54,982 nt of DNA, from contig JAYPAP010000007.1 of the NCBI GenBank assembly GCA_038123735.1, forward strand, positions 1 through 54,982, in the 5' to 3' direction. The DNA comes from REDI01 sp038123735 (GTDB lineage Bacteria > Myxococcota_A > UBA796 > GCA-2862545). Numbering within the stretch: position 1 is the first letter of the stretch; each line of letters starts with the position of its first letter. The notes below the pieces were generated by a model. The model did not search any database. It worked only from the letters and a program-made list of their open reading frames with translations, and was not told the origin of the DNA. Positions 8,573 through 16,981 of the stretch are shown piece by piece. A program made the translations under genes and the position numbers.

Positions 8573-10375
8573 TCACTCCGAGCCAGGGGTTTGATTTTCT
8601 ATTCGCCATCGAGTGAGCGCGCCTTCCGTCAATGCATCTAGCTGCGCTTCCACTTCTTGAATGGCCAACTCATGGACGACCCGTCGGGTCAGTCTATCAT
8701 CGGTTAAAACATCTAAATCAGCGACAAGTTCTCGCCGAGTCTCGTACAGGTCGATCACGCGGTCGACGAGCAACTTCTTGTTTTCGGATAGGCGACGCTG
8801 CACTCGAGCGCCGGCGACGTAGTCATCTTGTCCGGTCAAAAGCACAGGTTCGCCGTCCATCACGACGACTGTCGCTTCCGGCTCAACCTCGTCTAGGCTC
8901 TCAACAACCCCCAGAGACCGGGTTCGGCGTGGCGTCCAAACCAACCGAGCCTGCATGTGCCACATGCCCTCCGTGGTGAGCTGGGTGCCCAGCGCCGGAT
9001 CCCAATCCTCCGTCCGACTGTTCGGAAACCAGTATCCATAGAGTTGAAGCGACGGTATCGCTGCCGCGGTAAATCGGCGCCGGAAGGCATTAAAGTCTGA
9101 ATCCACGCCCTCGCGGGCCAACGTGGCTTCGATCAGCCCATTCAGAGGCGCCCACTCGGCGGGCCGCTTCGCCACCGGTGCGGTCTCGGAGAGCAGCCAC
9201 CACGCCTTACCGTCGGCCAATACACCGATACCACCCCCACCGACCAACTCAAGAGCCTCGAGGTCATCCCCTCTCAGGCCCTCCCTCAGCGGGGACCAGA
9301 TCTGACCCTGATCCACGCTCTCATAGACTCGGCCGTGGGCCACGGCGACCACCCGATCCGGATGGGGGACGAGCACATCGCGCACCGGTGCGTTCAAGAC
9401 CGGCTTTGAAAACGTTAATCCTCGATCGTTGGAGAAGCGGAGCCCCTTTGGCGTGATCACCCAGACCAGCCCGGGTTGGCGCTCCGTGCCTGCCACAAGA
9501 ACCACAGGCTCTTGCATGGTGCCGTATTTCCGCCACTGCGCTCCATCGCGGGAGGCATAAAGACCCTGGCTTGTCCCTACGATCAGGAGCTCTCGGTCGA
9601 CGAGTCCATCGAGCACAGGCTCCGACGGCAAGCCGGTGCTCGACCTGGACATGCGACCGGGCTGCTCACCCCAGCGCACTCCCTCAGCTGTCAAGGCGAT
9701 CCACCGACGCCCCAGCTTCCGCACGGCAAAAGCGTGCGTGTCCAACGCGAGCTGGAACGAGATGCCACCATCGACAGACACCCAAGTCTGCCCACTCGCG
9801 GCGAGAAATAAGACGCCACTCTCATAAAAAAGGTCTACCCTGATCTGTCGCGTGCCGTCTTTCCGAAGAGTGAACCCTGGGTTGGCCTCCAGATCGGTGA
9901 ACACCTCACTGCCACCGGAGTCCACGGCCCCGCTGATGGCTTCGTCCATCGCCGCTTGAATCTCCGACTCATCCATATCGAAGTCCACATCGATCGGGTC
10001 GCCTTCGGAGAGCACCTCGAGAAGTCGTGCTTCGATGTCGAGTAATACGTCCTCATCACTCGAGGTCGCAAACATCAACTCGCTCAGATCTGTTCGAAGC
10101 TTCCAGGTGCGGCCAAGGTCGTCCGACATCCACAACTTGCCGGAACCATCCATCGCAAACGCTGCCCCAAGATCGTCCGCATAGACCCAGGCAGAGACGT
10201 CGGCCGCCTGATATGGCGTTCGCTTAAACCAGGTCCATCCTTCCGTATAGGAGGTAGCGGGAACGACGGCGTCCGGTATGCCAGCCTCGACGGAAGCAGG
10301 CTCCTGACCCCATGCCGCATCAATCCCGGGAAGTATCCCGATGCTGATGGCGACGAGTGCATGCCGAACATTCAT
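8573..10375 (-). CDS. Exported beta-propeller protein with Asp-box (BNR/Ycf48-like) repeats
   Basis: 600 aa, signal peptide ending near residue 24 (DAAWGQ). The Asp-box pattern S/D-x-D-x-G-x-x-W/F recurs: DDLGRTWKL, VDGGISFQL, RDGAQWRKY, NDRGLTFSK and VDQGQIWSP. This predicts a propeller of the Ycf48/BNR type over about residues 45-385. An acidic stretch near residues 105-150 interrupts the first blades. The last 200 residues hold another domain ending in helices with heptad-like charge, which may be an oligomerisation region. No sialidase catalytic residues were recognised, so a scaffold or binding role is likelier than an enzyme. It lies just upstream of the HhH protein. Confidence 0.75.
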   Translation of the reverse strand: MNVRHALVAISIGILPGIDAAWGQEPASVEAGIPDAVVPATSYTEGWTWFKRTPYQAADVSAWVYADDLGAAFAMDGSGKLWMSDDLGRTWKLRTDLSELMFATSSDEDVLLDIEARLLEVLSEGDPIDVDFDMDESEIQAAMDEAISGAVDSGGSEVFTDLEANPGFTLRKDGTRQIRVDLFYESGVLFLAASGQTWVSVDGGISFQLALDTHAFAVRKLGRRWIALTAEGVRWGEQPGRMSRSSTGLPSEPVLDGLVDRELLIVGTSQGLYASRDGAQWRKYGTMQEPVVLVAGTERQPGLVWVITPKGLRFSNDRGLTFSKPVLNAPVRDVLVPHPDRVVAVAHGRVYESVDQGQIWSPLREGLRGDDLEALELVGGGGIGVLADGKAWWLLSETAPVAKRPAEWAPLNGLIEATLAREGVDSDFNAFRRRFTAAAIPSLQLYGYWFPNSRTEDWDPALGTQLTTEGMWHMQARLVWTPRRTRSLGVVESLDEVEPEATVVVMDGEPVLLTGQDDYVAGARVQRRLSENKKLLVDRVIDLYETRRELVADLDVLTDDRLTRRVVHELAIQEVEAQLDALTEGALTRWRIENQTPGSE

Positions 10376-10439
10376 GTCCCGGAGCCTACACCAAGAGAGG
10401 GGACAGGAGACCGATTATCCGTAAACAAATGAACCGACA

Positions 10440-10453
10440 CGGTCTCGCGACCG
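10440..10453 (-). terminator. Small GC hairpin downstream of the FHA gene
   Basis: On the minus strand CGGTC-GCGA-GACCG forms a five-pair stem with a GNRA tetraloop about 37 bases after the FHA gene stop, followed by a loosely T-rich stretch. The stem is short and the U-tract poor, so it may be only a weak transcription pause or RNA-stabilising hairpin. Confidence 0.25.
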
Positions 10454-10489
10454 CATCGGAACTAACGCTCATCGACGCCCTATTAACGC

Positions 10490-11900
10490 TCAGTCCATGA
10501 TGCGGAAGCGGAAGAAGGTCTCACCGATGATGACCTCCTCTCCACCGAACAGACGACGCTCAGTGATGAGTTCGCCGTTGACGAGCGTGCCGTTCGAGGA
10601 CTTGTTGTCTTCGATGTAGAAGTTTCCGCTCCGGCGGAACAGCTTGCAGTGGAAACGCGAGACCTTGGAATCATTCTTGATCTGGATGTCGTTGTCCCGA
10701 CCGCGGCCGATCGTGAGGACTTCGCCGGTGAANNNNNNNNNNGAAGGTCTCTCCGATGATGATCTCCTCTCCCCCGAACAACCGGCGCTCCGTCACCAAC
10801 TCGCCGTTCACGAGTGAGCCGTTCGCAGACTGATTGTCGATGATGAAGTAGTCGGCACCTTGCTTGGTGACCTTGCAGTGGTAGCGGCTCACCTTCGAGT
10901 CATTCCGAACTTGGATATCGTTATCTCTACCGCGCCCGATACTCACGGCATCCTTGGTCACGGGGTGCACCTGCTCTTCGGGAGTTCCTTCCGCGATGAG
11001 GAGTACGGCGCGACGCGGGCCGGCCTCAGCACCACCAGCATCGCTTTGGTCCTCTTCCGCAGCGCCGAGAGCAAGGTCCTCATCAAGGTCTTCGCCGGGG
11101 AGACTGTTGTCGATCTCCTCGCCCAGTAGGTCATCTAGGTTCCCATCATCCTCGTCTTCCTCGAACACCACCGACAGGTCTTCGACGACGCCTACCTGCT
11201 CGATATGGACACCCTCATCATCCGAAAGTCCGAGTTCGATCCCTGCGTCTTCGTCACCCTCACCATCATCGTGGAGGAGCAAGTCATCTTCTTCGTCGCT
11301 TCCACTGACGTCATTCAGGATCTCATCCACCGTCTCTTCGGCGCCATCATCGTCCTCAAATCCGTCCATTTCGGGTTCGGGTTCGGGTTCGGGTTCGAGT
11401 TCTACGACGGCGTTATCCTCGGTGGGCGTTGCCGTAAGCAAACCTGCTTCAGTTCCAACCGTGTTCCACCGCTCAAGCGCATCGCTTAGGGCAGCCGCTG
11501 CTGCCTCTAGGCCCCCAATCCGCTCTTCCGCAGAAGCGAGAGACTCTTTCAACGACGAGGCCTCGGCATCAAATGCCTCTTGTTCCATCTCTCCGATGGC
11601 CAGACGAAGCTCCATCTCCTCTACTTGGATCTTGGCATCCGCGTTATTCGCCTGGATCGAGGCCACTTCCGCCTTTCGCGCATCGATCGCACCTTCAAGG
11701 TCCATCGTGAGAGGGACCAGGTCGGTGGCGACCGCCATCATTTTTTCTTGGTTGGTCGCCACAACCTTCTGAACGACCTCAGGAGCAAATCGCGAAGCCT
11801 GAGCTTCTGCCTTTTCAATGAAACCTCGAAAACGTTCAAACTCAGCGAGTTTTTCTTCAAACTGCGCTAAGAGTTCGGAGTGGTCTTGTACTTCAGCCAT
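10490..11900 (-). CDS. Coiled-coil, acidic-linker protein with two C-terminal FHA domains (interrupted by gap)
   Basis: Phosphothreonine-binding signalling protein. Starting at the ATG at 11900 behind AGAGG, residues about 5-160 are a long coiled coil (SELLAQFEEKLAEFERFRGF onward). A strongly acidic region with an EP repeat follows to about residue 295, then FHA domain 1 (SIGRGRDNDIQVRNDSKVSR, SANGSLVNGE). A ten-N gap breaks the sequence after IIIGETF. Beyond it FHA domain 2 (TIGRGRDNDIQIKND, SSNGTLVNGE) runs to the stop at 10490. Both sides keep frame if the true gap is a multiple of three, so one two-FHA protein is likely, but two genes cannot be excluded. A partner kinase could be the one at 23406-25208. 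Confidence 0.75.
10733..10742. other. Assembly gap (10 N) between two near-identical FHA repeats
   Basis: Ten N. The sequence on one side (end of FHA domain 1) closely resembles the end of FHA domain 2, so the assembler probably broke at this internal duplication. The length is a placeholder. Confidence 0.95.
11370..11399 (-). repeat. Hexanucleotide tandem repeat coding Glu-Pro
   Basis: Five units of TTCGGG on the plus strand (the last is TTCGAG). Read on the minus strand they encode an alternating EP run in the acidic linker of the FHA protein. EP runs are stiff and extended, suiting a spacer, and the repeat could vary in length between strains. Confidence 0.85.
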
Positions 11901-12020
11901 GTCTGCGCCTCTGTGGAATCGATGGGCGCGCCTGTCGGGACGTGAACGCGCGCATTCTGGTATACATCGAGCGGGACAACTGGCCAACCTCTCACGTTAC
12001 CCCGTCTCAAGAGAAGTCCC

Positions 12021-13367
12021 TCAGTCGATGAGCGGCCCGGTGCTCATGAGATTATCAAACCGGGTAAACCGACCCTCAAACGCCAACTTAATGGACCCCG
12101 TGCTACCTGCCCGCTGCTTGGCGATGATCACTTCGGCCAGTCCAGGTTCAGCGCTCGACTCCTTATTGTAATATTCATCGCGATAGATGAATAGAATCAC
12201 GTCGGCATCCTGCTCGATGGCACCGGACTCCCGCAGGTCCGACAGCAGCGGTCGCTTATCTTGCCTGCTCTCCACCCCGCGATTTAACTGGGACAAGGCG
12301 ATCACCGGCACCTCGAGGTCCTTTGCCAGAGCCTTGAGCCCCCTGGAGATCTCCCCGACTTGTTGAATTCGGGGCGCACGCGCATCATCGCCGCGCATCA
12401 GCTGGAGATAATCCACCACGACCAGCTTCAGCCCACCATGGTCAGCAGCGAGCTTTCGTGCACGCGCCCGGAGGTCACCGATGGTCAGCGCGGGGGTGTC
12501 ATCAATAAATACCTTGGTACCCCGAAGCTCATAGGATGCATCCGTGATGGCAGTCCACTCTTCCGGCGTGAGATTTCCGGTACGTACGTGACCCGCATCC
12601 ACGAGCGCTAGCGAAACCAACATCCGATTGACGAGCTCGTTGCGGGTCATCTCCAGCGAGAAGATCGCCACTGCTTGGCCATCATCGCGCTTAAGCGCAG
12701 CGTTCTGTGCCATATTCAGGGCAAGCGCTGTCTTGCCCATGCCGGGCCGAGCGGCGAGGATGATCAATTGCCCTGCACGCAGCCCGGTCAACTTCTCGTC
12801 GAGGTCAGTGAACCCCGTCGTGGTGCCCACCATCGTGCCATCGACGCGCTCAAGGGCCTCGATTCGCGTGACTTCATCATCGATGACCACCGAGATCTCC
12901 GCCCAAGAGTCCGATGGTCTGTCGGCACCCAGGTTAGCGAGTTCTTTGATCCCTTCTTCGATGAGGATCCCAGCATCATCTCCACTGGTCGATGCCCGCT
13001 GTTTGAGGCCCTCCGCCATCGTGATCAGACGGCGCAATACCGCCAGTTCACCGATTTGCGAGGCATAATGGTCGAGATTCGCCGTGCCGGTGGAGTACTG
13101 ACTCAACTCCAAGACATACGACACGCCGCCATACTGTTCAGGATTATCGCCGGCATGGAGCTGCCGTGGCAGCGTTGTAAGGTCAATGACCGAGCCCGCG
13201 TTGTGCATATCCAGCAGCAGGCGAAAGAGCTGACCATGGTCAGGACGATAGAAATCGCTCGGCGCCAATTTGCCGAGCACCGAATCGATAGACGACGGCT
13301 CGACCAAGATGCCACCGAGAAGCGCGCGCTCGGCTTGCAGGCTGTGTGGATACTGACGGGATGACAT
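12021..13367 (-). CDS. dnaB: Replicative DNA helicase
   Basis: Hexameric 5'-3' helicase that unwinds DNA ahead of the replisome. 448 aa, a usual length. The N-terminal domain begins YPHSLQAERALLGGILVEPS; the RecA-like motor has Walker A AARPGMGKTALALN near residue 206, Walker B VVVDYLQLM, and the ALSQLNRGVESR and DLRESGAIEQDAD motifs of DnaB. No intein is present. The ATG lacks a strong ribosome-binding site. Its place after rpsF-rplI matches a gene order found in many bacteria. Confidence 0.97.
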   Translation of the reverse strand: MSSRQYPHSLQAERALLGGILVEPSSIDSVLGKLAPSDFYRPDHGQLFRLLLDMHNAGSVIDLTTLPRQLHAGDNPEQYGGVSYVLELSQYSTGTANLDHYASQIGELAVLRRLITMAEGLKQRASTSGDDAGILIEEGIKELANLGADRPSDSWAEISVVIDDEVTRIEALERVDGTMVGTTTGFTDLDEKLTGLRAGQLIILAARPGMGKTALALNMAQNAALKRDDGQAVAIFSLEMTRNELVNRMLVSLALVDAGHVRTGNLTPEEWTAITDASYELRGTKVFIDDTPALTIGDLRARARKLAADHGGLKLVVVDYLQLMRGDDARAPRIQQVGEISRGLKALAKDLEVPVIALSQLNRGVESRQDKRPLLSDLRESGAIEQDADVILFIYRDEYYNKESSAEPGLAEVIIAKQRAGSTGSIKLAFEGRFTRFDNLMSTGPLID

Positions 13368-13397
13368 TAGGAGCGCTTACTCGATGCGCGCGAAGGC

Positions 13398-13449
13398 GTC
13401 AGCCCAACAAATCAACCCACCGAGTGCGCGAGGCACCCGGCGGGCTGAC
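13398..13449 (-). other. Long-range perfect inverted repeat between rplI and dnaB
   Basis: GTCAGCCC (13398-13405) and GGGCTGAC (13442-13449) are perfect 8-base inverted copies. They enclose a 36-base segment that itself contains a small GTGC/GCAC hairpin. In the rplI-dnaB transcript this would fold as a nested stem ahead of dnaB, without a U-tract, so it is not a classical terminator. It may regulate or separate dnaB expression. Confidence 0.45.
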
Positions 13450-13500
13450 TAGAGGGTTTCTACGGCGCCAACCTCAATCGCTGACGCCATGGACGAAAGC

Positions 13501-13944
13501 CTAGGCCTTCATCACGAAGACCTTGACCGTTGCCTCGACTTCCCGGTGCAGGCGAACTGGCACCTGGAACAGTCCGAGACTCCGAATGTGGTCTTCGAGC
13601 TGAATCGCCTTCCGGTCGATCACGACACCCTCGGCTGCGAGCGCCTCAACGATGTCGCGGTTGGTGACAGAGCCGAACAGTTTGTCGTCTTCTCCGGCTT
13701 CGCGACGAATGGTGATCGACACGTTCGCGAGTTGAGCGGAGACGGCATTCGCAGCATCGAGTTCCTTCTTGCGGATCGCGGCTGCGAGACGCTGTTGGTG
13801 CTCAAGTTGCTTCACGCCACTATCGTTCGCTGGAATCGCCAGACCGCGGGGGATCAGGTAGTTCCGGCCGTAACCGGCCTTCACAGTGACGATGTCTCCT
13901 GCATCTCCGAGGTTTGGGACCTCTTTTTTCAGAATTACGCGCAT
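13501..13944 (-). CDS. rplI: 50S ribosomal protein L9
   Basis: 147 aa, the normal length for bL9. It begins MRVILKKEVPNLGDAGDIVTVKAGYGRNYLIPRG (positions 13944 downward), the diagnostic N-terminal rRNA-binding domain. A connecting helix (LEHQQRLAAAIRKKELDAAN) and the C-terminal domain follow. The start lies nine bases after the rpsF stop. S18 (rpsR), which usually sits between S6 and L9, is absent here. Confidence 0.98.
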   Translation of the reverse strand: MRVILKKEVPNLGDAGDIVTVKAGYGRNYLIPRGLAIPANDSGVKQLEHQQRLAAAIRKKELDAANAVSAQLANVSITIRREAGEDDKLFGSVTNRDIVEALAAEGVVIDRKAIQLEDHIRSLGLFQVPVRLHREVEATVKVFVMKA

Positions 13945-13953
13945 GGAGTCACC

Positions 13954-14478
13954 TCACTCATCACTGTCGGTGTCATCGGAAGAACCAGCATCATTGTCCG
14001 CTGGGGCCGACTGATTGAAAGCGGCGGTCTGCTCGGCCATGGGATCCTGGTTGGGATCGAATCCATGCGCCTCAGCCTCAGCCGCGCGTCGTGCTTCTTC
14101 CTCCGCCCGCGCCTTGGCTTCAGCCTCGCGCTGCTTACGGACCTCAGCGGCCTGCTCCAAGCGATTGGAGACATCGACATCGCGATCCATCAGCACGGTC
14201 ATGAAGCGAATCACGCGGTCTTCATTGCGGATATTTCGCTCCAGCTCCGTGACCAACGATGCTGGCGACAGGTGGCTCAGGAGGGTGTAGTGCCCTTTCT
14301 GATGGTTTTGGATGATGTATGCCATCTTCTTCTTGCCCCAGTCGTCGCGCAGAAGAAGGTGACCTCCCTCCGTGGTGATGACTGACTCAAGCCGTTCCAA
14401 GATCCCAACGGTGTCGGCATCGTCTAGGTCCGGCCGAATGATGACCGTGGTTTCATACTCGTGAAATAGCTCGCTCAC
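13954..14478 (-). CDS. rpsF: 30S ribosomal protein S6 with acidic C-terminal extension
   Basis: 174 aa. Residues 1-100 are bS6 (YETTVIIRPDLDD, WGKKKMAYIIQNHQKGHY, IRNEDRVIRFMTVL), which pairs with S18 on the 30S platform. About 70 further residues form an Ala/Glu/Arg-rich helix, then an Asp/Ser/Glu-rich tail ending DDTDSDE. Acidic tails on S6 occur in other bacteria, and in E. coli S6 is C-terminally glutamylated. The start is GTG behind GGAGG. No rpsR follows. Confidence 0.96.
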   Translation of the reverse strand: MSELFHEYETTVIIRPDLDDADTVGILERLESVITTEGGHLLLRDDWGKKKMAYIIQNHQKGHYTLLSHLSPASLVTELERNIRNEDRVIRFMTVLMDRDVDVSNRLEQAAEVRKQREAEAKARAEEEARRAAEAEAHGFDPNQDPMAEQTAAFNQSAPADNDAGSSDDTDSDE

Positions 14479-14500
14479 GCGGCCTCCACATGGACTGATG

Positions 14501-14521
14501 GGGGCGACAAAGCGCCGCCCC
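14501..14521 (-). promoter_or_regulatory. GC-rich hairpin in the hppA-rpsF leader
   Basis: Perfect six-pair stem (GGGGCG at 14501-14506 with CGCCCC at 14516-14521) and a nine-base loop, 22 bases before the rpsF start. S6:S18-binding leader RNAs are known upstream of rpsF in several phyla. I cannot show that this hairpin has that motif; it may simply be a 3' end-stabilising hairpin for hppA. Confidence 0.35.
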
Positions 14522-14540
14522 GCAGAGGTTTATGGGTAGA

Positions 14541-16946
14541 TTAGTTGCCGGACTCTTCGGTTCCAGCGGCATTTTCAGTTTCGGTAGTCCCTTCTGCATC
14601 CGCAGCGCCAGAGTCGGCATCCGCATCCGCAGCGCCGGAGTCAGCATCTGCATCCGCAGCGCCGGAGTCAGCATCTGCATCCGCAGCGCCGGCATCGGAG
14701 CCAGCGTCAGCATCGGAGCCAGCAGCGTCAGCGCCTGCGTCTTCCACAGGTGCTTCAACCGCAGCCTTTTCAGCGGCGAAAGCCATGTCCCACACTGAGG
14801 TGTACGCGCCGCTCGCGATGAGTGGGGCGATGACCAGCGCCACAACGCTGATGAGCTTGACGAGGATGTTGAGCGATGGACCAGCAGTATCCTTGAAGGG
14901 GTCGCCAACGGTATCGCCAACAACAGCCGCATCGTGCGCTTCAGAGCCCTTCTCGAGGACTTCACCATCGGGCATCTTGAACCCGCCGCCCTCGAAGGAC
15001 TTCTTGGCGTTATCCCACGCACCACCGGCGTTGGACATGAAGATAGCCATGGCCACACCACTCACGGTCACGCCAGCGAGAAGCCCGCCGAGCGCCTGGG
15101 GCCCGAAGACGAAGCCGGCGACCACAGGGGTCACGACTGCCATGAGGCCGGGAACGATCATGCGTTGAATCGCAGCCTTGGTGGAGATGTCGACGCATCG
15201 CGCGGTGTCTGGCTCGGCGGTGCCCTCGAGCAGGCCGGAGATCTCGCGGAACTGACGACGAACTTCAGTGATCATGTCCATTGCCGCGTCACCGACGGCC
15301 TTCATGGCCATGGCGGAGAACAGGAATGGAAGCATGCCGCCGACGAAGACACCAGCCATGACCTTCGGGTCGAGGATGTTGATGCCCGCATCACCAAGCT
15401 TCGCTTGTTGCGAGAAGGCAGCGAACAGGGCCAGGGCGGTCATCGCTGCGGAAGCGATCGCGAAGCCCTTACCGATAGCGGCCGTGGTATTGCCAACTGC
15501 ATCGAGGCGGTCAGTACGCTCACGAATCTCTGGTGGCTGGTGGCTCATCTCAGCAATACCGCCAGCGTTATCGGCGATTGGGCCGAATGCATCGACCGCC
15601 AGCTGAATGCCGGTGGTGGAGAGCATGCCCAGCGCCGCAATGGCGATCCCGTACAGGCCGGACACCTGGTAGGCAGCGAGGGTACCACCCGCGATAAGCA
15701 GCATTGGCGCAGCAGTAGACTGCATACCGACACCGAGACCGGCGATGATGTTGGTCGCGTGACCGGTCTTAGACTGCATGGCGATCGAGTTGACCGGATG
15801 CTTGCCCATCGAGCAGTAGTACGCAGTGATGAGACCGACAGCCACACCAACGGCGAGACCGATGACGGTCGCGGCGGCAGGCTGCCACCAAGCGAAGGTC
15901 ACGCCACCGGCAGTGGTCACACCAGCCTCTGGCCAAAGTGCATAGGCCAAGCCGAAGGTGGCGACGGCAGTCAGGCCAGCCGCCCCGAATGCTCCGGTAT
16001 CAAGCGCGTGCTGCGGGTTGCCATCTTCGTGCGTACGCACGGCGAAGGTGCCGAGCAGTGAGGTGATGACCCCTGCGCCAGCCACGAGCATGGGGAGAAG
16101 GATGGGACCGAGAACGAGGTCACCGCCGGTTACCGACGAGAATCCAAGGCCGAGAACCATCGCACCGATGATCGCGCCGACGTAGGACTCGAACAAGTCA
16201 GCGCCCATTCCGGCAACGTCACCGACGTTATCACCAACGTTGTCGGCGATAACAGCAGGGTTCCGAGGGTCATCTTCAGGAAGACCAGACTCGACTTTAC
16301 CGACGAGGTCAGCGCCCACATCCGCTGCCTTGGTGTAGATACCACCACCAACGCGCGCGAACAGCGCGATCGACGAGGCGCCCATGCTGAAGCCAGTAAG
16401 AGCGGAGAGCGCGGTATTCAGCTCGGCGAAGCCGTTGCTGCCTTCAGCGGGTACGAACAGCGCTTGGGTGTACGCGATGTAGAGCGCGCCGAGACCGAGT
16501 AGTGCGAGACCAACCACGGTGAAGCCCATGACTGCGCCACCGCCGAAGGAGACGTTCAGAGCCTCAACCAGGCCCTTCTTCGCCGCGTGGGTGGTACGAA
16601 CGTTCGCCAACGTGGCGATACGCATGCCGATGAAGCCAGCGAGGCCAGAGGCGACCGCGCCGAGCACGAAGGATAGCGCGATGACGGGCGTTTGCCCCTC
16701 GCCACCCATGCTGTTGGCTGCCCCAAGCAGGAGCGCCACGATGACGACGAACCCGGCAAGCCAGGTGTACTCTGTCTTGAGGAACGCCATCGCGCCCTCT
16801 TGGATGCGACGTGCGATGGTCTGCATCGTCTCGTCGCCGGCTTCGTAGCTAGAGGTTTGCATGGCTTTCACGCCTGCAAATGCCAACGCTACGATGGCGA
16901 AGACCGGCACTAAGTACGGTCCGTATTGAATCATTTCTGGAATCAC
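14541..16946 (-). CDS. hppA: Membrane-bound ion-pumping pyrophosphatase, K+-dependent type, with repeat tail
   Basis: Couples pyrophosphate hydrolysis to H+ (or Na+) export. 801 aa with about 16 membrane helices. The catalytic motifs DVGADLVGKVE and the adjacent DNVGDNVGDVAGMGADLFESY block are intact. The potassium determinant reads GNTTAAIGKG, with Ala where K+-independent enzymes have Lys, so I assign the K+-dependent class; H+ versus Na+ is undecided. After the last helix (VALVIAPLIASGAYTS) comes an unusual tail of about 70 residues made of a nine-residue Asp/Ala/Ser/Gly repeat, which by family topology should face the periplasm. The start is GTG behind GGAGG. It lies between pth and rpsF. 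Confidence 0.95.
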   Translation of the reverse strand: MIPEMIQYGPYLVPVFAIVALAFAGVKAMQTSSYEAGDETMQTIARRIQEGAMAFLKTEYTWLAGFVVIVALLLGAANSMGGEGQTPVIALSFVLGAVASGLAGFIGMRIATLANVRTTHAAKKGLVEALNVSFGGGAVMGFTVVGLALLGLGALYIAYTQALFVPAEGSNGFAELNTALSALTGFSMGASSIALFARVGGGIYTKAADVGADLVGKVESGLPEDDPRNPAVIADNVGDNVGDVAGMGADLFESYVGAIIGAMVLGLGFSSVTGGDLVLGPILLPMLVAGAGVITSLLGTFAVRTHEDGNPQHALDTGAFGAAGLTAVATFGLAYALWPEAGVTTAGGVTFAWWQPAAATVIGLAVGVAVGLITAYYCSMGKHPVNSIAMQSKTGHATNIIAGLGVGMQSTAAPMLLIAGGTLAAYQVSGLYGIAIAALGMLSTTGIQLAVDAFGPIADNAGGIAEMSHQPPEIRERTDRLDAVGNTTAAIGKGFAIASAAMTALALFAAFSQQAKLGDAGINILDPKVMAGVFVGGMLPFLFSAMAMKAVGDAAMDMITEVRRQFREISGLLEGTAEPDTARCVDISTKAAIQRMIVPGLMAVVTPVVAGFVFGPQALGGLLAGVTVSGVAMAIFMSNAGGAWDNAKKSFEGGGFKMPDGEVLEKGSEAHDAAVVGDTVGDPFKDTAGPSLNILVKLISVVALVIAPLIASGAYTSVWDMAFAAEKAAVEAPVEDAGADAAGSDADAGSDAGAADADADSGAADADADSGAADADADSGAADAEGTTETENAAGTEESGN
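14596..14700 (-). repeat. 27-bp tandem repeat in the 3' end of hppA
   Basis: Three units at 14596-14622, 14623-14649 and 14650-14676, plus a fourth partial unit from 14677 to 14700. Each encodes nine residues (DADADSGAA) of the pump's C-terminal tail. The units are in frame and nearly identical, with drift in the first, consistent with recent expansion by slippage. Confidence 0.9.
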
Positions 16947-16981
16947 GAATCCTCCACAGCCGGTAAGCCGGCGGGAATGAA

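Noticed and set aside
11370..11399. TTCGGG repeats as a telomere-like or recombination element
   Set aside because: They are in frame and code the Glu-Pro run of the FHA protein linker; five units only.
10954..11772. A 272-codon plus-strand frame rich in serine
   Set aside because: It is the antisense of the acidic and coiled-coil part of the FHA protein; Asp/Glu codons read backwards give serine runs.
12675..13364. A 229-codon plus-strand frame opposite dnaB
   Set aside because: Antisense shadow of a complete DnaB; no homology or ribosome-binding site.
14596..14700. Tandem 27-bp repeats as a possible CRISPR array
   Set aside because: Units are directly adjacent without spacers and in frame in hppA; this is a coding repeat.
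14934..16061. A 375-codon plus-strand frame
   Set aside because: Antisense of hppA; the minus-strand product is a full membrane pyrophosphatase.
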